Shown here: piece after piece, positions 46,739 to 57,374 of the stretch
How the letters are laid out: every line of letters starts with the position of its first letter
Position numbering within the stretch: position 1 is the stretch's first letter
From: Arachnopeziza araneosa
Taxonomy: Eukaryota; Ascomycota; Leotiomycetes; Helotiales; Arachnopezizaceae
DNA: 64,000 nucleotides
Reading direction: 5' to 3'
NCBI GenBank assembly: GCA_003988855.1
Contig: QYAI01000020.1
Span: 124,001 to 188,000, forward strand
Made by a program: the position numbers and the translations under genes
Notes under the pieces: model-generated
What the model was told of the DNA's origin: nothing
What the model saw: the letters and a program-made list of their open reading frames with translations, nothing else
Databases searched by the model: none

Positions 46739-48138
46739 ATGCTTCCAGCTCAGTCTCAGGGCCTGATGTACCTGCAAGCTGATGAGAAGTCCATGCTTGA
46801 ATCTGGCAAGAACACCTTGATTCGCTATGGAGGAAACTTCTCCCCGTTTCTGATTGTCGGTGCTCGTGGTGTCTACATCTACACAGCGGATGGCCGTAAG
46901 ATCCTTGACTTCACCTCTGGACAAATGAGTTGTCTCATTGGCCATGGGCATCCAGAAATTGTAGACACCATAAGTGCACATGCTGCTGGGCTGGATCATC
47001 TTTTCAGCGGTATGCTGAGTCCTCCAGTCATTCAACTCGCCGAGAAGTTGACTGCTCTACTTCCTCCCGGGCTAGATCGAGCTGTTTTTCTCAGCACCGG
47101 AGCTGAGAGCAATGAAGCAGCTATTAAGATGGCCAAGTTGTATACTGGACATTTTGAGATTGTAGGACTTGCGACGAGTTGGCATGGAATGACCAGTGGA
47201 GCTTCTGCTGCTACGTATCACTCGGGAAGGAAAGGTTATGGCCCTACAGTGAGTGTTTTCCCATTCTGGCAGCATGCTTTGAGACCTGAATCGAATAGGC
47301 TCCAGGCAATTTAGTTCTTCCCACTCCTAACGCCTACCGCTCTATTTTCAGACACGCTGATGGCTCTTATGATTGGGAAACAGAGTTAGATTACGGTTGG
47401 GGACTTGTCGATCAGGCTTCTAATGGCTCTCTTGCTGCTGTCATTCTCGAGCCTATTCTCAGCTCTGGAGGAATGCACGTATTGCCCGTGGGGTACATGC
47501 GCGCAATGAAAGCCCACTGCGAGAAGCGAGGTATGCTTCTCATTGTGGATGAGGCCCAAACGGGTGTAGGACGATGTGGTTCGATGTTTGCGATCGAATA
47601 CGAAGGCGTAACACCCGACATTCTTACGCTAAGCAAGACTCTTGGAAATGGTCTTCCGCTTGCTGCTGTCGTTACCTCCAAAGAAATCGAAGAAACTTGC
47701 TTTGAACGTGGATATCTCTTCTACACCACCCATGTCAATGACCCTTTACCTGCTGCTGTAGGATTAAAGGTGCTGGAAGTCGTAGTTCGAGACAATCTAG
47801 TCGAGCGATCTCGCCAAGCTGGGCTCAAGCTCAAAGCAGGACTTGAAAAACTACAGAGTAAGTATGGCTGCATTGGTGATGTCCGTGGACGTGGTCTCAT
47901 GTGCGGAGTCGAAATTGTGGGCGATCGCACAACCAAAGCACCTTCAATTGAAGTTGGTGATTTACTTGCGAAGAGGATGACTGAGCTAGGCTTGTCTGCA
48001 AACCTCGCAACTCTAAAGTCATTTGGAGGCGTATTTCGTATTGCTCCACCGATTACAATCACTGATGAGGAGTTGGAAGCTGGTTTGGCTATATTTGAGG
48101 AGGCACTGAGGACTACGAAAGGTACACAACCGCTATAG
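46739..48138 (+). CDS. 2,2-dialkylglycine decarboxylase, PLP-dependent class-III aminotransferase fold, about 449 aa
   Basis: Two exons, 46739-47248 and 47299-48138, with a 50-nt intron (phase 0). The ATG (MLPAQSQG) is the first in frame; open frame text upstream has no ATG. Class-III aminotransferase features are the DEAQTGVGR motif (Asp about 255) and the PLP lysine in LSKTLGNG (Lys about 283). The FTSGQMS segment places a Gln at residue 62, matching the active-site Gln (Gln52 in the Burkholderia enzyme) that marks dialkylglycine decarboxylases. HVNDPLPAAVGLKVL also fits that family. The reaction decarboxylates 2,2-dialkylglycines such as alpha-aminoisobutyrate, using pyruvate as amino acceptor. 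It may serve Aib turnover or nitrogen use. Bacterial origin by transfer is possible but not shown. Confidence 0.85.
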
Positions 48139-48819
48139 AGCAGAAGTCGAATGTTTCGTAGCATGTCTAAGCGCAGAGAATCCTTCAAGCCAATTACATC
48201 TCCTCTTATAAAACATATCCCAAACTAAGCCTTCTTCTCAAGTCAAGTAAGCGAAAATAATATGCGAAATGTGTTAACCCTGGACAACTTAGTTGCGCTT
48301 TTCACGCTTAGAAGTGGATAAAATTGCAAATGCTCACCACAATAGAACCTCAATCCAGTGATCGTAGCTGGTATTGAGATGTAGTAACGCCACCTCAATC
48401 ATCGACATCTCAGATTGCATCTCCTCATGCTGTCAAAAGGTGACGTTGTTGAATCTACCATTTAGGGGACGCAGTTATAGTGGCTGATACCCTGCATTTT
48501 GCCTGCGCGATTGAGCCTTATGGTTGGTCACGTATATTATGTGCATTCATCCTGCAGCCACGGTAAGAAGGTATTCTTAAAGACTTTTCAATCGTCAAGC
48601 CCCCGGATGAAATGATAAAGTTCGTCCTTGTTCTTTCTAAGGCAATTCACTCGATGAGTGTAACGCTATACCGGCAGGCTCTTTCCCTTTCTCCTTTTAA
48701 GATGTCGTAACTGCCGTATTGAGCTTCGCCTCGTAGCAAGTTGCAACACTTCAACTTAATTCGCATTCGTTGACTTCTGAGCATGTCAACAACAATGTTT
48801 TCGACTTAGTTCTTCAACC
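48139..48819. other. Intergenic, no gene seen
   Basis: 681 nt between two plus-strand genes with no ORF of note; it should hold the esterase-like gene's promoter. Confidence 0.5.
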
Positions 48820-50652
48820 ATGCAGATCATAAACACCATATTCGTGCTCGCTGCGTTCTTCTCTAGAAACTGCATCGGTGAGCTAGTTACAGTTCAGAAC
48901 AAGTATGCAAACTTGACTGGACTTCAGGATGTGATTAATGGAATTGACGTCTTCACTGGTGTTCCTTACGCTCAACCACCCGTTGGTGATCTTCGCCTTC
49001 TTGCACCGAAGTCGATTCAAAATTATCAGGGTCAACTTAGCGTATCAGGCCCAACTAGTAACGCTTGCTTTGGTTTGAACGCTGACGGAATTCAAGCCTC
49101 TTTGACTGCTTCAGAAGACTGTCTAACCCTTGACATTGTTCGACCTTCGACTTGGAAAGGACTACTCCCTGTCTACGTCTTCATCCATGGGTATGTCAAC
49201 TTCGAATCGTCATTGCTTTCTAACATAGTGTAGAGGAGATTTTAACTCTGGAGATAAGTCAGAGTGTGATGGCCAAAATCTTGTCAAAACCAGCATCCAG
49301 CTCGGCTCTCCGATAATATATGTGGCTGTGAATTATCGTCTGAGCTTTCTTGGATTTCCTAATATTGCCGGCCATGATGCAAATCTAGGACTCCTTGACC
49401 AGAAGCTAGCATTAACATGGGTTCATGACAACATAGCGGACTTTGGAGGCAGCCCAGAAGAGGTGGGCTATTCAAATTGAAAATCGTGGCTAGACTTACA
49501 TCCTACAGGTTGTTCTTGGTGGTCAGAATGCAGGCGCAAATTCAGTTGCCTATATGATGATGTCCGAGTCGAGAAAGACTGCTAGTCTATTTCGAGGTGC
49601 AATCATGCATAGTGGAGGTGCTATTGTTGCATCACCAGTTCCATACTCGAATTACAGCAAAATTTACGACCCTTACAGCACCATCGTTGATCTTACGGGG
49701 TATGTTATTTCTGGTTGCTTGGAAAACTAGTCTGACTATCGATAGCTGCTCTTCTGCTCTCGATAACTTCACCTGTCTTCAAAGCGTCTCTATTACCACC
49801 CTCGTGACGGCATACAATATGGCATATAGCAAGATAAGTAATGATAGGCCCTCTGCAGTGTAAGTAGACTTGTCCTTCTGTCTTATGAAACAATCCTTGA
49901 GATACTGATATCCTTCTAGATTCCTGCCAATAATCGACAGGAATTTCCTTCAAGATTATCCATCAGTGCTATTGTCGGAAGGAAAATTCGCAACCATGCC
50001 AACATTAATGGGATCGACAACCAATGAACTCGTTAATTCTGTCCCCATATACAGTGGCCTTGGTTCAGACTCGGCATTAATAAATACCAATAAGAAATTT
50101 TACCCTTATGTCAACGTCTCAACCTTCCAGCAGTTGTTATCCTATTACCCCCAGGCTAATTTCGAAAATATTGGTCCACCTCTCTCAGGCGCGGAATGGA
50201 GTCGGCAAGTTGCCATTCAGAATGACATTGGAATGTTCTGCCCGCTCTACGAACAAACAATTCAAATGTCCGTTGCCAATTGCTGGAAATATCGCTGGAA
50301 TGCTGTCCTTCAATCAGCTCCAGTACACCAATGGGAAGGTGTACCTCAGTCAAGTGACCTCCCCTATCTATTCCCTGCGGCAGGCAACTCGGTGGCAAGC
50401 CAAAGTGCAGCTGATCTCTTTTTGATGTCAGAGTTCCAGCGAAATATCATCAGCTTTGTCACAAATCTTGATCCTAATACTATCGCTGATGGCTCAGGAA
50501 TTCAATGGCCAAAGTTTAGCATTGAAAATCAAACTCGAATGGTATTCCAGGCCCCTGATGGAGTTAAAAACGGCCTACATACAGAGACTGAGGAACTTGA
50601 TGAGTTTGCTTGCAGCTTTATTCAGAGCAAGAATGAGGATTTCTTGAGATGA
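48820..50652 (+). CDS. Carboxylesterase type B-like protein lacking catalytic Ser and His, about 545 aa
   Basis: Five exons: 48820-49190, 49234-49462, 49509-49699, 49746-49859 and 49920-50652. A signal peptide (about residues 1-20) precedes an alpha/beta-hydrolase fold of the cholinesterase/carboxylesterase type: FTGVPYAQPPVGDLRL, SEDCLTLDI, FIHGGDF oxyanion region and YRLSFLGFP are all present. At the nucleophile elbow, where the family has GESAG, this protein has GQNAG with Asn at residue 207. At the histidine position (usually HGSDLPY) it has QSSDLPY with Gln at about residue 445. The acidic residue (Glu about 338, STTNE) is kept. Reading frame and introns are intact, so it appears to be an expressed pseudoenzyme rather than a decayed gene; loss of esterase activity is inferred. 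Confidence 0.85.
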
Positions 50653-51419
50653 TTAGGCGGATCATTATTGTAAATATTCCTCATGACTCTAACATTGAAC
50701 ATGTCTCAATCTTCTACTCTAGTTTTCTTCTCGAAATTTGAAGGATAATTGACTTTGAAGAATGTCCCTACTTTCACAATTTGAATATCATTATTTTGGA
50801 AACGTATCCCACAAATTCGGCATGGATTTTCAAACCCATTTACACTATGCTGGGTGTATTAAAGACGCTCCAGTAAAAGGAATATGAAAGTAATCACTGA
50901 AAGAGAGCACTGCCGGATCCAGCTTATCAGTTACCCTCACCGGCGGTACACTACTTCTTTCCGACATCTCAAGACTAACTGGCCTCTCATGATATGTGGC
51001 AGGATATCCGTGACCTCTTACGCTATTATAAATCTTCATGATAGGATCCTCGCATTGTGAAAGACATATATCGGCCAAGTCCCAGTTATCTCGATCTTTT
51101 GCGTGTCAAAGCCAATCTATGAAAGTAGTTAATTATGCTTTGCAGTTCTCAGTTAAGAGTGAATCATGAGTTTCGATTGCACATTGTATCAAAATAATGG
51201 GAAGTGAAGCTAGATGGTAGGCTGAATATGGAGCTAGAATTCAAATAGATGTTTTGACTCAAGTGAGCGCATGAAACTAACGACCTTTCATGCAGACTCT
51301 TGTAGCATTGCGTGAGAGTATTGCTGTATATTTGTTTGTTGAACTAATGATACGGTGGCATTCTGAATATCTGGTCATTAAATAATAACGAAATCCCTTA
51401 ATAAATTCACCGGGAAGGT
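50653..51419. other. Gene-free stretch with a minus-strand ORF fragment
   Basis: A 78-codon minus frame (50845-51078, open a little further upstream) has balanced composition but no start context or domain. It lies downstream of the decayed transcription factor and could be its C-terminal remnant or a separate fragment; undecided. The rest is AT-rich without features. Confidence 0.35.
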
Positions 51420-52859
51420 GAGGCAGCGAACAAGCATTTTCGCAGGTAAGAAGCCAAGCCCCAAACTGCTTGAGCCTGAACTTAATCTTGTCTTTCCTCG
51501 TTCCTTAAGTATTCCAATAATCATCTCAGAACATATCCTCCCATTTAATTTTGTTTCAAGACGGCATATTAGTTTTGTAACCTCTAAACCAGCTCTTTGA
51601 CGGCGGTCAAAAAAAGAGACGCAAGATATCTCCGAGAGTCTCTGTCAACGTACAGAGCGCTAAAAGCATTTTACTGATTCTACTCAGGCTACTGAATCTA
51701 TCCCAGATGTCGTGAGCTCTTCAACGCTTGGTAAATGAACTTCATATTGGTTCCTCGTAATATGCGTAGGCACCCCATGTGCTAAACTCGACTAGCGGTC
51801 ATAGATCAAAACTCCTCACCAAAGACGTACACGCGTATTCTTGTCGGCTTCGGAGACTTCCCACGTGCTTGTGTCCCAATATAGACCAAGAATATTAGAT
51901 AATACTACTGTCCAACCGCTGCTCATCGTGTTTCTGACAATGAATGTTTGTTGGTCTACCTCCAAGATCCAAGATAGCAGTATGTATTGTCGATATCTCC
52001 GAGACAAGAAACTCTTCTTGGAGAGCTGAAGTAGCAATATTTCAAACGTACCTGAGATCTGGGCATGGATGGGAGTTTAGACTTGGCGACCGATGCCAAT
52101 AGACTGATGATGATGCGATTTTATCACACACTAGGACCGATGACAAGCTTCTGGCTTCTGTCTTTAAGAGTAAGATGAAATTCTCTTCGTTCAGTATTGG
52201 AAATGCCGGATGTAGATACTTGAAATAGCCTCTGGAATTAGTCTATATTCCACAGAGAATTCGGCTAGGACGCACGAGAAATGACTTCACTAAACAATGG
52301 TCCCAACATCTGTTCAAGAATCTTTCGTTGTGCATCATCAGAAATGAAGGTGCTGAAACCCTCCGTCTTCTTCTTCGGGGAACAGTAAGATAAAGTAAAA
52401 GATCCTGTGGATTATCTGATACTGTATCGTAGAGATGAGATGGTTCTCGACACTTATTTAGTGTTGAGATATGTTTAACAACCACTGTAATATCTTCTGC
52501 TAATACTGGTCCTACGACAATTCTTGATTTATTTTCGGGACTTTCGATTTCAACATCATGAGGCTGTGGTGGTATAGAATTCAAATTCGTAGTTTGAACA
52601 TGAGAAGTTGTTGGCGCTATTGAGCGAGCTATAATCAAGATGGCTGCACTCTGCGACGCTTTCTCGGATGATTCGTTCGACCCTCATTATAGGTAACGCC
52701 TGTAAAGTGTATTGAAAATGTAGTGAGAGTAGATTTGGACTTCGTGTTTCTTTGCGATTGAGTACAAATTGTTCCAGAGTTGTTACACAGATAATGTGGT
52801 TTACCAGGCTTCTCCACGTTGCATCTCAGCTTACCTCGTCGACATCGATCACAGGCAGG
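51420..52859 (-). pseudogene. Decayed Zn2Cys6 fungal transcription factor
   Basis: Pieces of one protein are readable in order on the minus strand in different frames. At 52859-52760 is a zinc cluster remnant (ACDRCRRGKLRC, then a partner half where one Cys is replaced by His). At 52530-52370 is the GPVLAEDITVV...LLYLTVPRRR block. At 52365-52260 the family text continues in another frame (ILEQMLGPLFSEVI), so a 1-nt indel lies in the AGA run near 52370. At 52000-51720 is the fungal-specific TF homology region (LGLYWDTSTWEV, then RLW, SSLAHGVPTHI). Further matching text runs to about 51420 (ALCTLTETLGDIL). In-frame TGA at 51816-51818 and TAG at 51792-51794 both sit where the family has Trp. Typical intact relatives are 600-750 aa. 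Clearly non-functional. Confidence 0.75.
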
Positions 52860-53464
52860 AATTTTGTGAAATCAATACAGTCTGCATTCTGTGGATTTAG
52901 GGAGACTGACAGCTGGTGTGGGATTTCCCCCATTACTTTGGCTTTTCGGGAAACACATTAATGCCGCTGAATATCAAATTGGTCTTTGAGAAAGGACTTG
53001 CACTTGATGAGTTCTGGTAGGTTTATGATAAAAAAAGTGATCGGAAAAATCCAAGGTCGTGGTGCACAAGACAATGGGAAGGTTTTCCGTAAAGCTAGAA
53101 GTTGTCTGAAAACAGTCGACAACGCAAACGGCAAGAATAGGGTGGATGATCACGAGAGCCCGTCTCTCATTTCAAGTCGCGCCTTGTCATGGATCTTAAG
53201 ATTTAGAGCAAGAAGGCGGTATATATAAAAGTATGTATTCAAGTATTTGCAGATGATTTTAACCACAGAAAACTCCTGTCGCTGATGCATGTGTCCCAAA
53301 CGCTTGCTGTAATGTCTCATTTTCAATTTACAACTCATCAAGTTTAGGTCTCTGAATTTTCCATCTTCTTGGGCTAACAGGAAGGCCAATATAATACTCC
53401 CAGGTTCTCGAGAGCTCTAGAACGAAGATTTGCCATCTATAAATTATTAGTAATTTTCGGTATG
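52860..53464. other. Intergenic, no gene seen
   Basis: About 600 nt between the pseudogene's zinc-cluster end and the ero1 stop. Short ORFs only. It may include the decayed promoter and first exon of the pseudogene. Confidence 0.45.
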
Positions 53465-55265
53465 TTATGATCGGAGCTCATACAATCTGACTGGGCCCAT
53501 AATCCATCCTTTCAGTACGTATTTAAAGACTCTCCAAACGAGATCTAACTCGGCATTAAACTGCTCGGAAAGAGTTGCATTTGAAGGCAGCTCTTTCCGT
53601 CTGAGTTCTTCTAGTTCATGCTCTCGGAATTCATCTTCAATCTCAGGAATGAATTCCTGACCTGGTATGACATGCCTAGGTTTTGTAACGCGATCTGGCA
53701 TGATATTATGATGACCCTCGCTCTCTTCAGTTGTTTCTTCTGCTTCAACTAGGAGCCTGAATTCTCTGATAGCCTCAAGTGAACTCGAGATACGGGCATG
53801 TGTGTTGAAAAGTGCAACCAGTTCAGTTCTCTGGAGAATAGGAATGTCGTTCGAGTTATTATCAAACTCAAACAAAATTTTCAAGGCAGCGCCATAACCA
53901 GCTGTCTGTACCTTTCCCCACAATCGGCATTTATCGCATCCAACGCAGTCCATAATCCTACTGACATTTCTGAAGCGATTTCGGAAATCTTCTTTCAAGC
54001 TTGGCCCTTCTCCATTGACAAACATGAGGCTCTCGTCGAATATCTGGGGCGCACTAGCAGCTTGAATTGTCAAAGCCTGGACCTTTGCTTTGGTCAGATG
54101 GTCTTGCTCCAGGTCACCAGAACAAAAAGTATAATCTTTCAGATAAGACCCGAGCTTTGCCACGGCTCGAGTAATGAGCGCATAGTTGAAATACAGATTT
54201 GAGACTCTCTCTGGGTGTCCATGAAGCCTGTCCTTGTAACACTGGAAGTTGGGGCCCCACAAGCCAGTTGTTTGATTTAAGTAATCCCAGCAGAGATGTG
54301 TGCTGATTGAAGTATGCATTCCAGAGATCACTCGATAGAACACTCTCTTTTCAAGACACTCATCCTCATACTCTAGCCCGCTCTCGGTAACGAATGGAGT
54401 ACTGGGTGTATGTTTTTGAACTTCTTCCAGCGCTTGTCGCCTACCGTGCTGACGCATAACTGACTGAAGCTCGTTCACAGCAGGGCCTCGCTGGGCATAC
54501 TGAGGCGTTCCTAACGACGCTGCTTTGGGGAATGAGGCCTTTGAAAAGCAATTCTCACGATAAATGGCATCCCAGACTTGTTTCGCTCCCTCCCCCGAAT
54601 ATCCCGTGAATCTCTCTGGATTATCGACTAGGCTAACGTAGTCCCCCTTGGATCCAGCACTCTCATCTTCCGGGACACAGTAATCTCGTTCATCGCATTC
54701 ATCATCGTATTCCACTACGCAACTCTCCCCAACATCTTCTCCTAGCATTCCTTGCAATGGCTTCTCCGGACCTCTCTCGGCTTGTAATCGCTTTCCGGGA
54801 TGTGCTGCTTTTGGACCTCGTAGTTTCGACAGCTCTTCCGCTCTCCATATCAAAGGAATGTCTTCTTCATTGTCCAGCGTCTCGACTGCACAAGCACGAT
54901 TCCCACATACACCATTTTCATCACTCCAAAACGGACATTGCTTTCCGTACAGATTCAAACGATAGTATGAAAAGAAGTCAGTATTTCGGGTTAAATCGAC
55001 TAATGCAGGTTGTAATTGGCGGTTGAGGTTATCGAGAGTAGAGTAGGAAGCGCAAGCATCTGAGACGATAGCTTTTGGGGAAATCTGAATAAGGGCATTA
55101 GACAAGTATGCCTGGTAGAAATATAAAATAGCGTACCGCGCAAACATCGGGACCTTGAGTTGTGGACTTCGATGCGCTTTTGGGGTCAGCAGCAGCATGG
55201 GCGGATGTCCCAAGCAAAGCGAACACTGCCAGATAAAAGACTCGAGTAGCGGATATTTTTTTCAT
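53465..55265 (-). CDS. ero1: ER oxidoreductin Ero1, about 582 aa
   Basis: Two exons, 55265-55137 and 55084-53465, with a 52-nt intron (GTACGC...CAG, phase 0). A cleavable signal peptide (MKKISATRVFYLAVFALLG...) directs the protein to the ER. The shuttle disulfide is CGNRAC (Cys103/Cys108), and the active-site C-x2-C-x2-C motif is CVGCDKC (Cys423, 426, 429). The Ero1 pattern SDACASYSTLDNLN opens the mature domain, and HTSISTHLCWDYLN is the FAD-contact region. Ero1 oxidises protein disulfide isomerase with FAD and oxygen to drive disulfide formation. A charged C-terminal extension (about 500-555) precedes a final helix, comparable to the membrane-associating tail of yeast Ero1. Complete; no anomalies. 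Confidence 0.95.
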
Positions 55266-56091
55266 GATTTGTAAAGATCGCAAAGACACCTGGCCTTTAT
55301 CCTTCAGATGAATTTAGCCAAGTGAAGCAGCGTTAAGCCGAGATAGCGTTTTAATACGGGGAAGCTATTGTCCGAGAGTCTAAAGTTTGTCAAAGAACGT
55401 TTTGGATCTGTCAAAGAATTTTTTTTAGAAAATCAGATTATGTAGTTGACATTGACGAAAAATATGAGAAGGGGTTTGTACACAATATAAGAGAGGTAGA
55501 ATATTCGTTCTTGATGGCATGATTGCAAATCGTACCAGAGGTTTTGGTATATCTGTCCGTTGGGTCGTGGTTCGATTAGTGAGAATTGGAAGAAACCACT
55601 GCAACGTCAGATCATGCGCCACCGGCTTTGGCGGGCGTTTCGCTGTGCCTGAATGATCCCGGTTTAGTATGAACATCTCCCCGAGCCTCAGCCGCATCTT
55701 CTTGTCTCGTGCTTTTGATCTCATGCTGCAAAGATGGCGTGAGGTTTGAAGAGAGCGAGGGGGGATGAGGTCAAATAATTCGTATCTATTTAAGGGAAGC
55801 AAGGGAGGAATTCTAAGCCAAAGGTTTCACTCCGTATTCCATGCTTGGGCATCCATTCATTTAATACGTACAAATACAAAGTGGCCTTAATCAGAATGTC
55901 CCAAAGAGGGGCGCTGTCCATTATCCCTAATCTATTACATCGAAGAGGCCAGTTGCCATGAAAGTGTAGTGTATAGAGAGACATGAGACGTGACATCGTC
56001 AAAGCGTATGCTTTGATTGGAAGGTATTGCGTGCTGGATCAGAAGAGCCGCCAAATTGAGAGAATCCACAAGAATCCAATCTGCCATGCCT
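55266..56091. other. Intergenic; ero1 promoter and cks1 3' end
   Basis: 826 nt with only short unsupported ORFs. It should hold the ero1 promoter; an unfolded-protein-response element was looked for but not identified with confidence. Confidence 0.45.
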
Positions 56092-56608
56092 TTATTGAGT
56101 TGGCGGCACGTAGTTAATCGGTCTCCTATCGCACTAATTAGTACTCCAAAGGAGACAGGGTGACCCAAAGACTTACTTGAAGAGAAGGATATGTGGTTCC
56201 GGTTCATGAACTTCATAATGTTCCCATCCAAGACTCTGCGCAATTTAGTTGAAGCTCAGATCGAGTAAAGAAGCCTTTCGTACCTGTGTGATACCCAAAG
56301 CCCGCCATTCCTCCTCCCATAGTAGCTTCAATGTGCCTTTCGTAGGGTCCTGGTACTCTTTGGGGATGGCTTTCAGCATATTCTTGGGCAGTTGAACATG
56401 GCGGTATTCGAATTCATCATCTGAGTATCTATTTAGGGCTCGTTAGCTTTGTCTTTCAGCGATGGCGGGGTTGTGAGCGACCCGCTCAACGGTCATCTTA
56501 CCTTGCGGAATAGTGAATCGAGTCTATAAACTCCTCTAAGCGCGCCTTTTCCGACTCACTAAGTGGCCTTGGTACTTTATTGCGCCTGTTGTAGTCCGAA
56601 TCTGCCAT
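56092..56608 (-). CDS. cks1: Cyclin-dependent kinase regulatory subunit Cks1/Suc1, 114 aa
   Basis: Four exons, 56608-56502, 56428-56284, 56235-56177 and 56125-56092, total 115 codons; the last exon is only 34 nt. The Cks signature is complete: IHYSARYSDDEFEYRHVQLP, KGTLKLLWEEEWRALGITQS, and the beta-hinge HEPEPHILLFKRP. The protein binds Cdk1 and phosphorylated substrates to promote multisite phosphorylation in cell-cycle transitions. An N-terminal extension of about 30 residues (ADSDYNRRNKVPRPLSESEK) precedes the core, as in many ascomycetes. The first in-frame ATG is used. Divergent from rsc4. Confidence 0.95.
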
Positions 56609-57374
56609 CGTTGATCGAAAGAACGCAAGTTGATTCTTTGTTGTTCGCTCTGGAAGGGAGGCACACGCGAGAATTCTAGCCTCTTTACTTGTCACTTTCG
56701 CTGGAAATGCAGCGCGACTGATTTGTGCTATCAAGTACTCTTATAGAAAGGGTGAATGAACGAAGGAAATTATGGAGTCCAGTGTTTTCTTCGCAGGTGG
56801 GGTTGATTCTAATGCAATGCAAAGGCAAGGAGGAGTCTTTGGGCGCTTGGATCTTGGAATAGAGGAAGCGGTGTGGAAGGCAAAGACCATAATCTTGACC
56901 ACAGCGAAGGAAGCAAGCAAGTGCAGTCTGAAATCAAGAGGGAGGATTGATTAAGTTGAGCGCTCAGAACAATCTCGAAGTAAACAAATAGGGACTGCAT
57001 CAGAAAAAGTGGGTCTCACGCACGTGATCTTCCTGGAAATCGTCGCTCAGAAGCGGAGTTTCGCCTTTGATGCAGAGTCAAGGCAATGTTGAGTGAATCA
57101 AAGTCAATATTTGATTCTATTATTCCTGCAAAAATTTCTTTAACGGAAATCAATATTCCGAAACAATCTGCTGAACTTATTGTCCGGATTCGTACGGTCT
57201 TTAAGGTCTGCTGCCGACGACAAGGATCAACCAAAAGCCCTCCAGATTTCATACGCGCATTTGACCGCGTCTTGCGCCTGCACCCATTGCATCGCAGGAA
57301 AAGTCCAGGAGGAATACGCACAGCGCATCAATATTCAAAAGTTCCCCGCCTGTTGCCCAGGCCCGCAATAAAGG
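56609..57374. promoter_or_regulatory. Divergent promoter region, cks1 and rsc4
   Basis: 766 nt between opposed start codons. Small ORFs in several frames have no coding support. No named element recognised. Confidence 0.45.
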
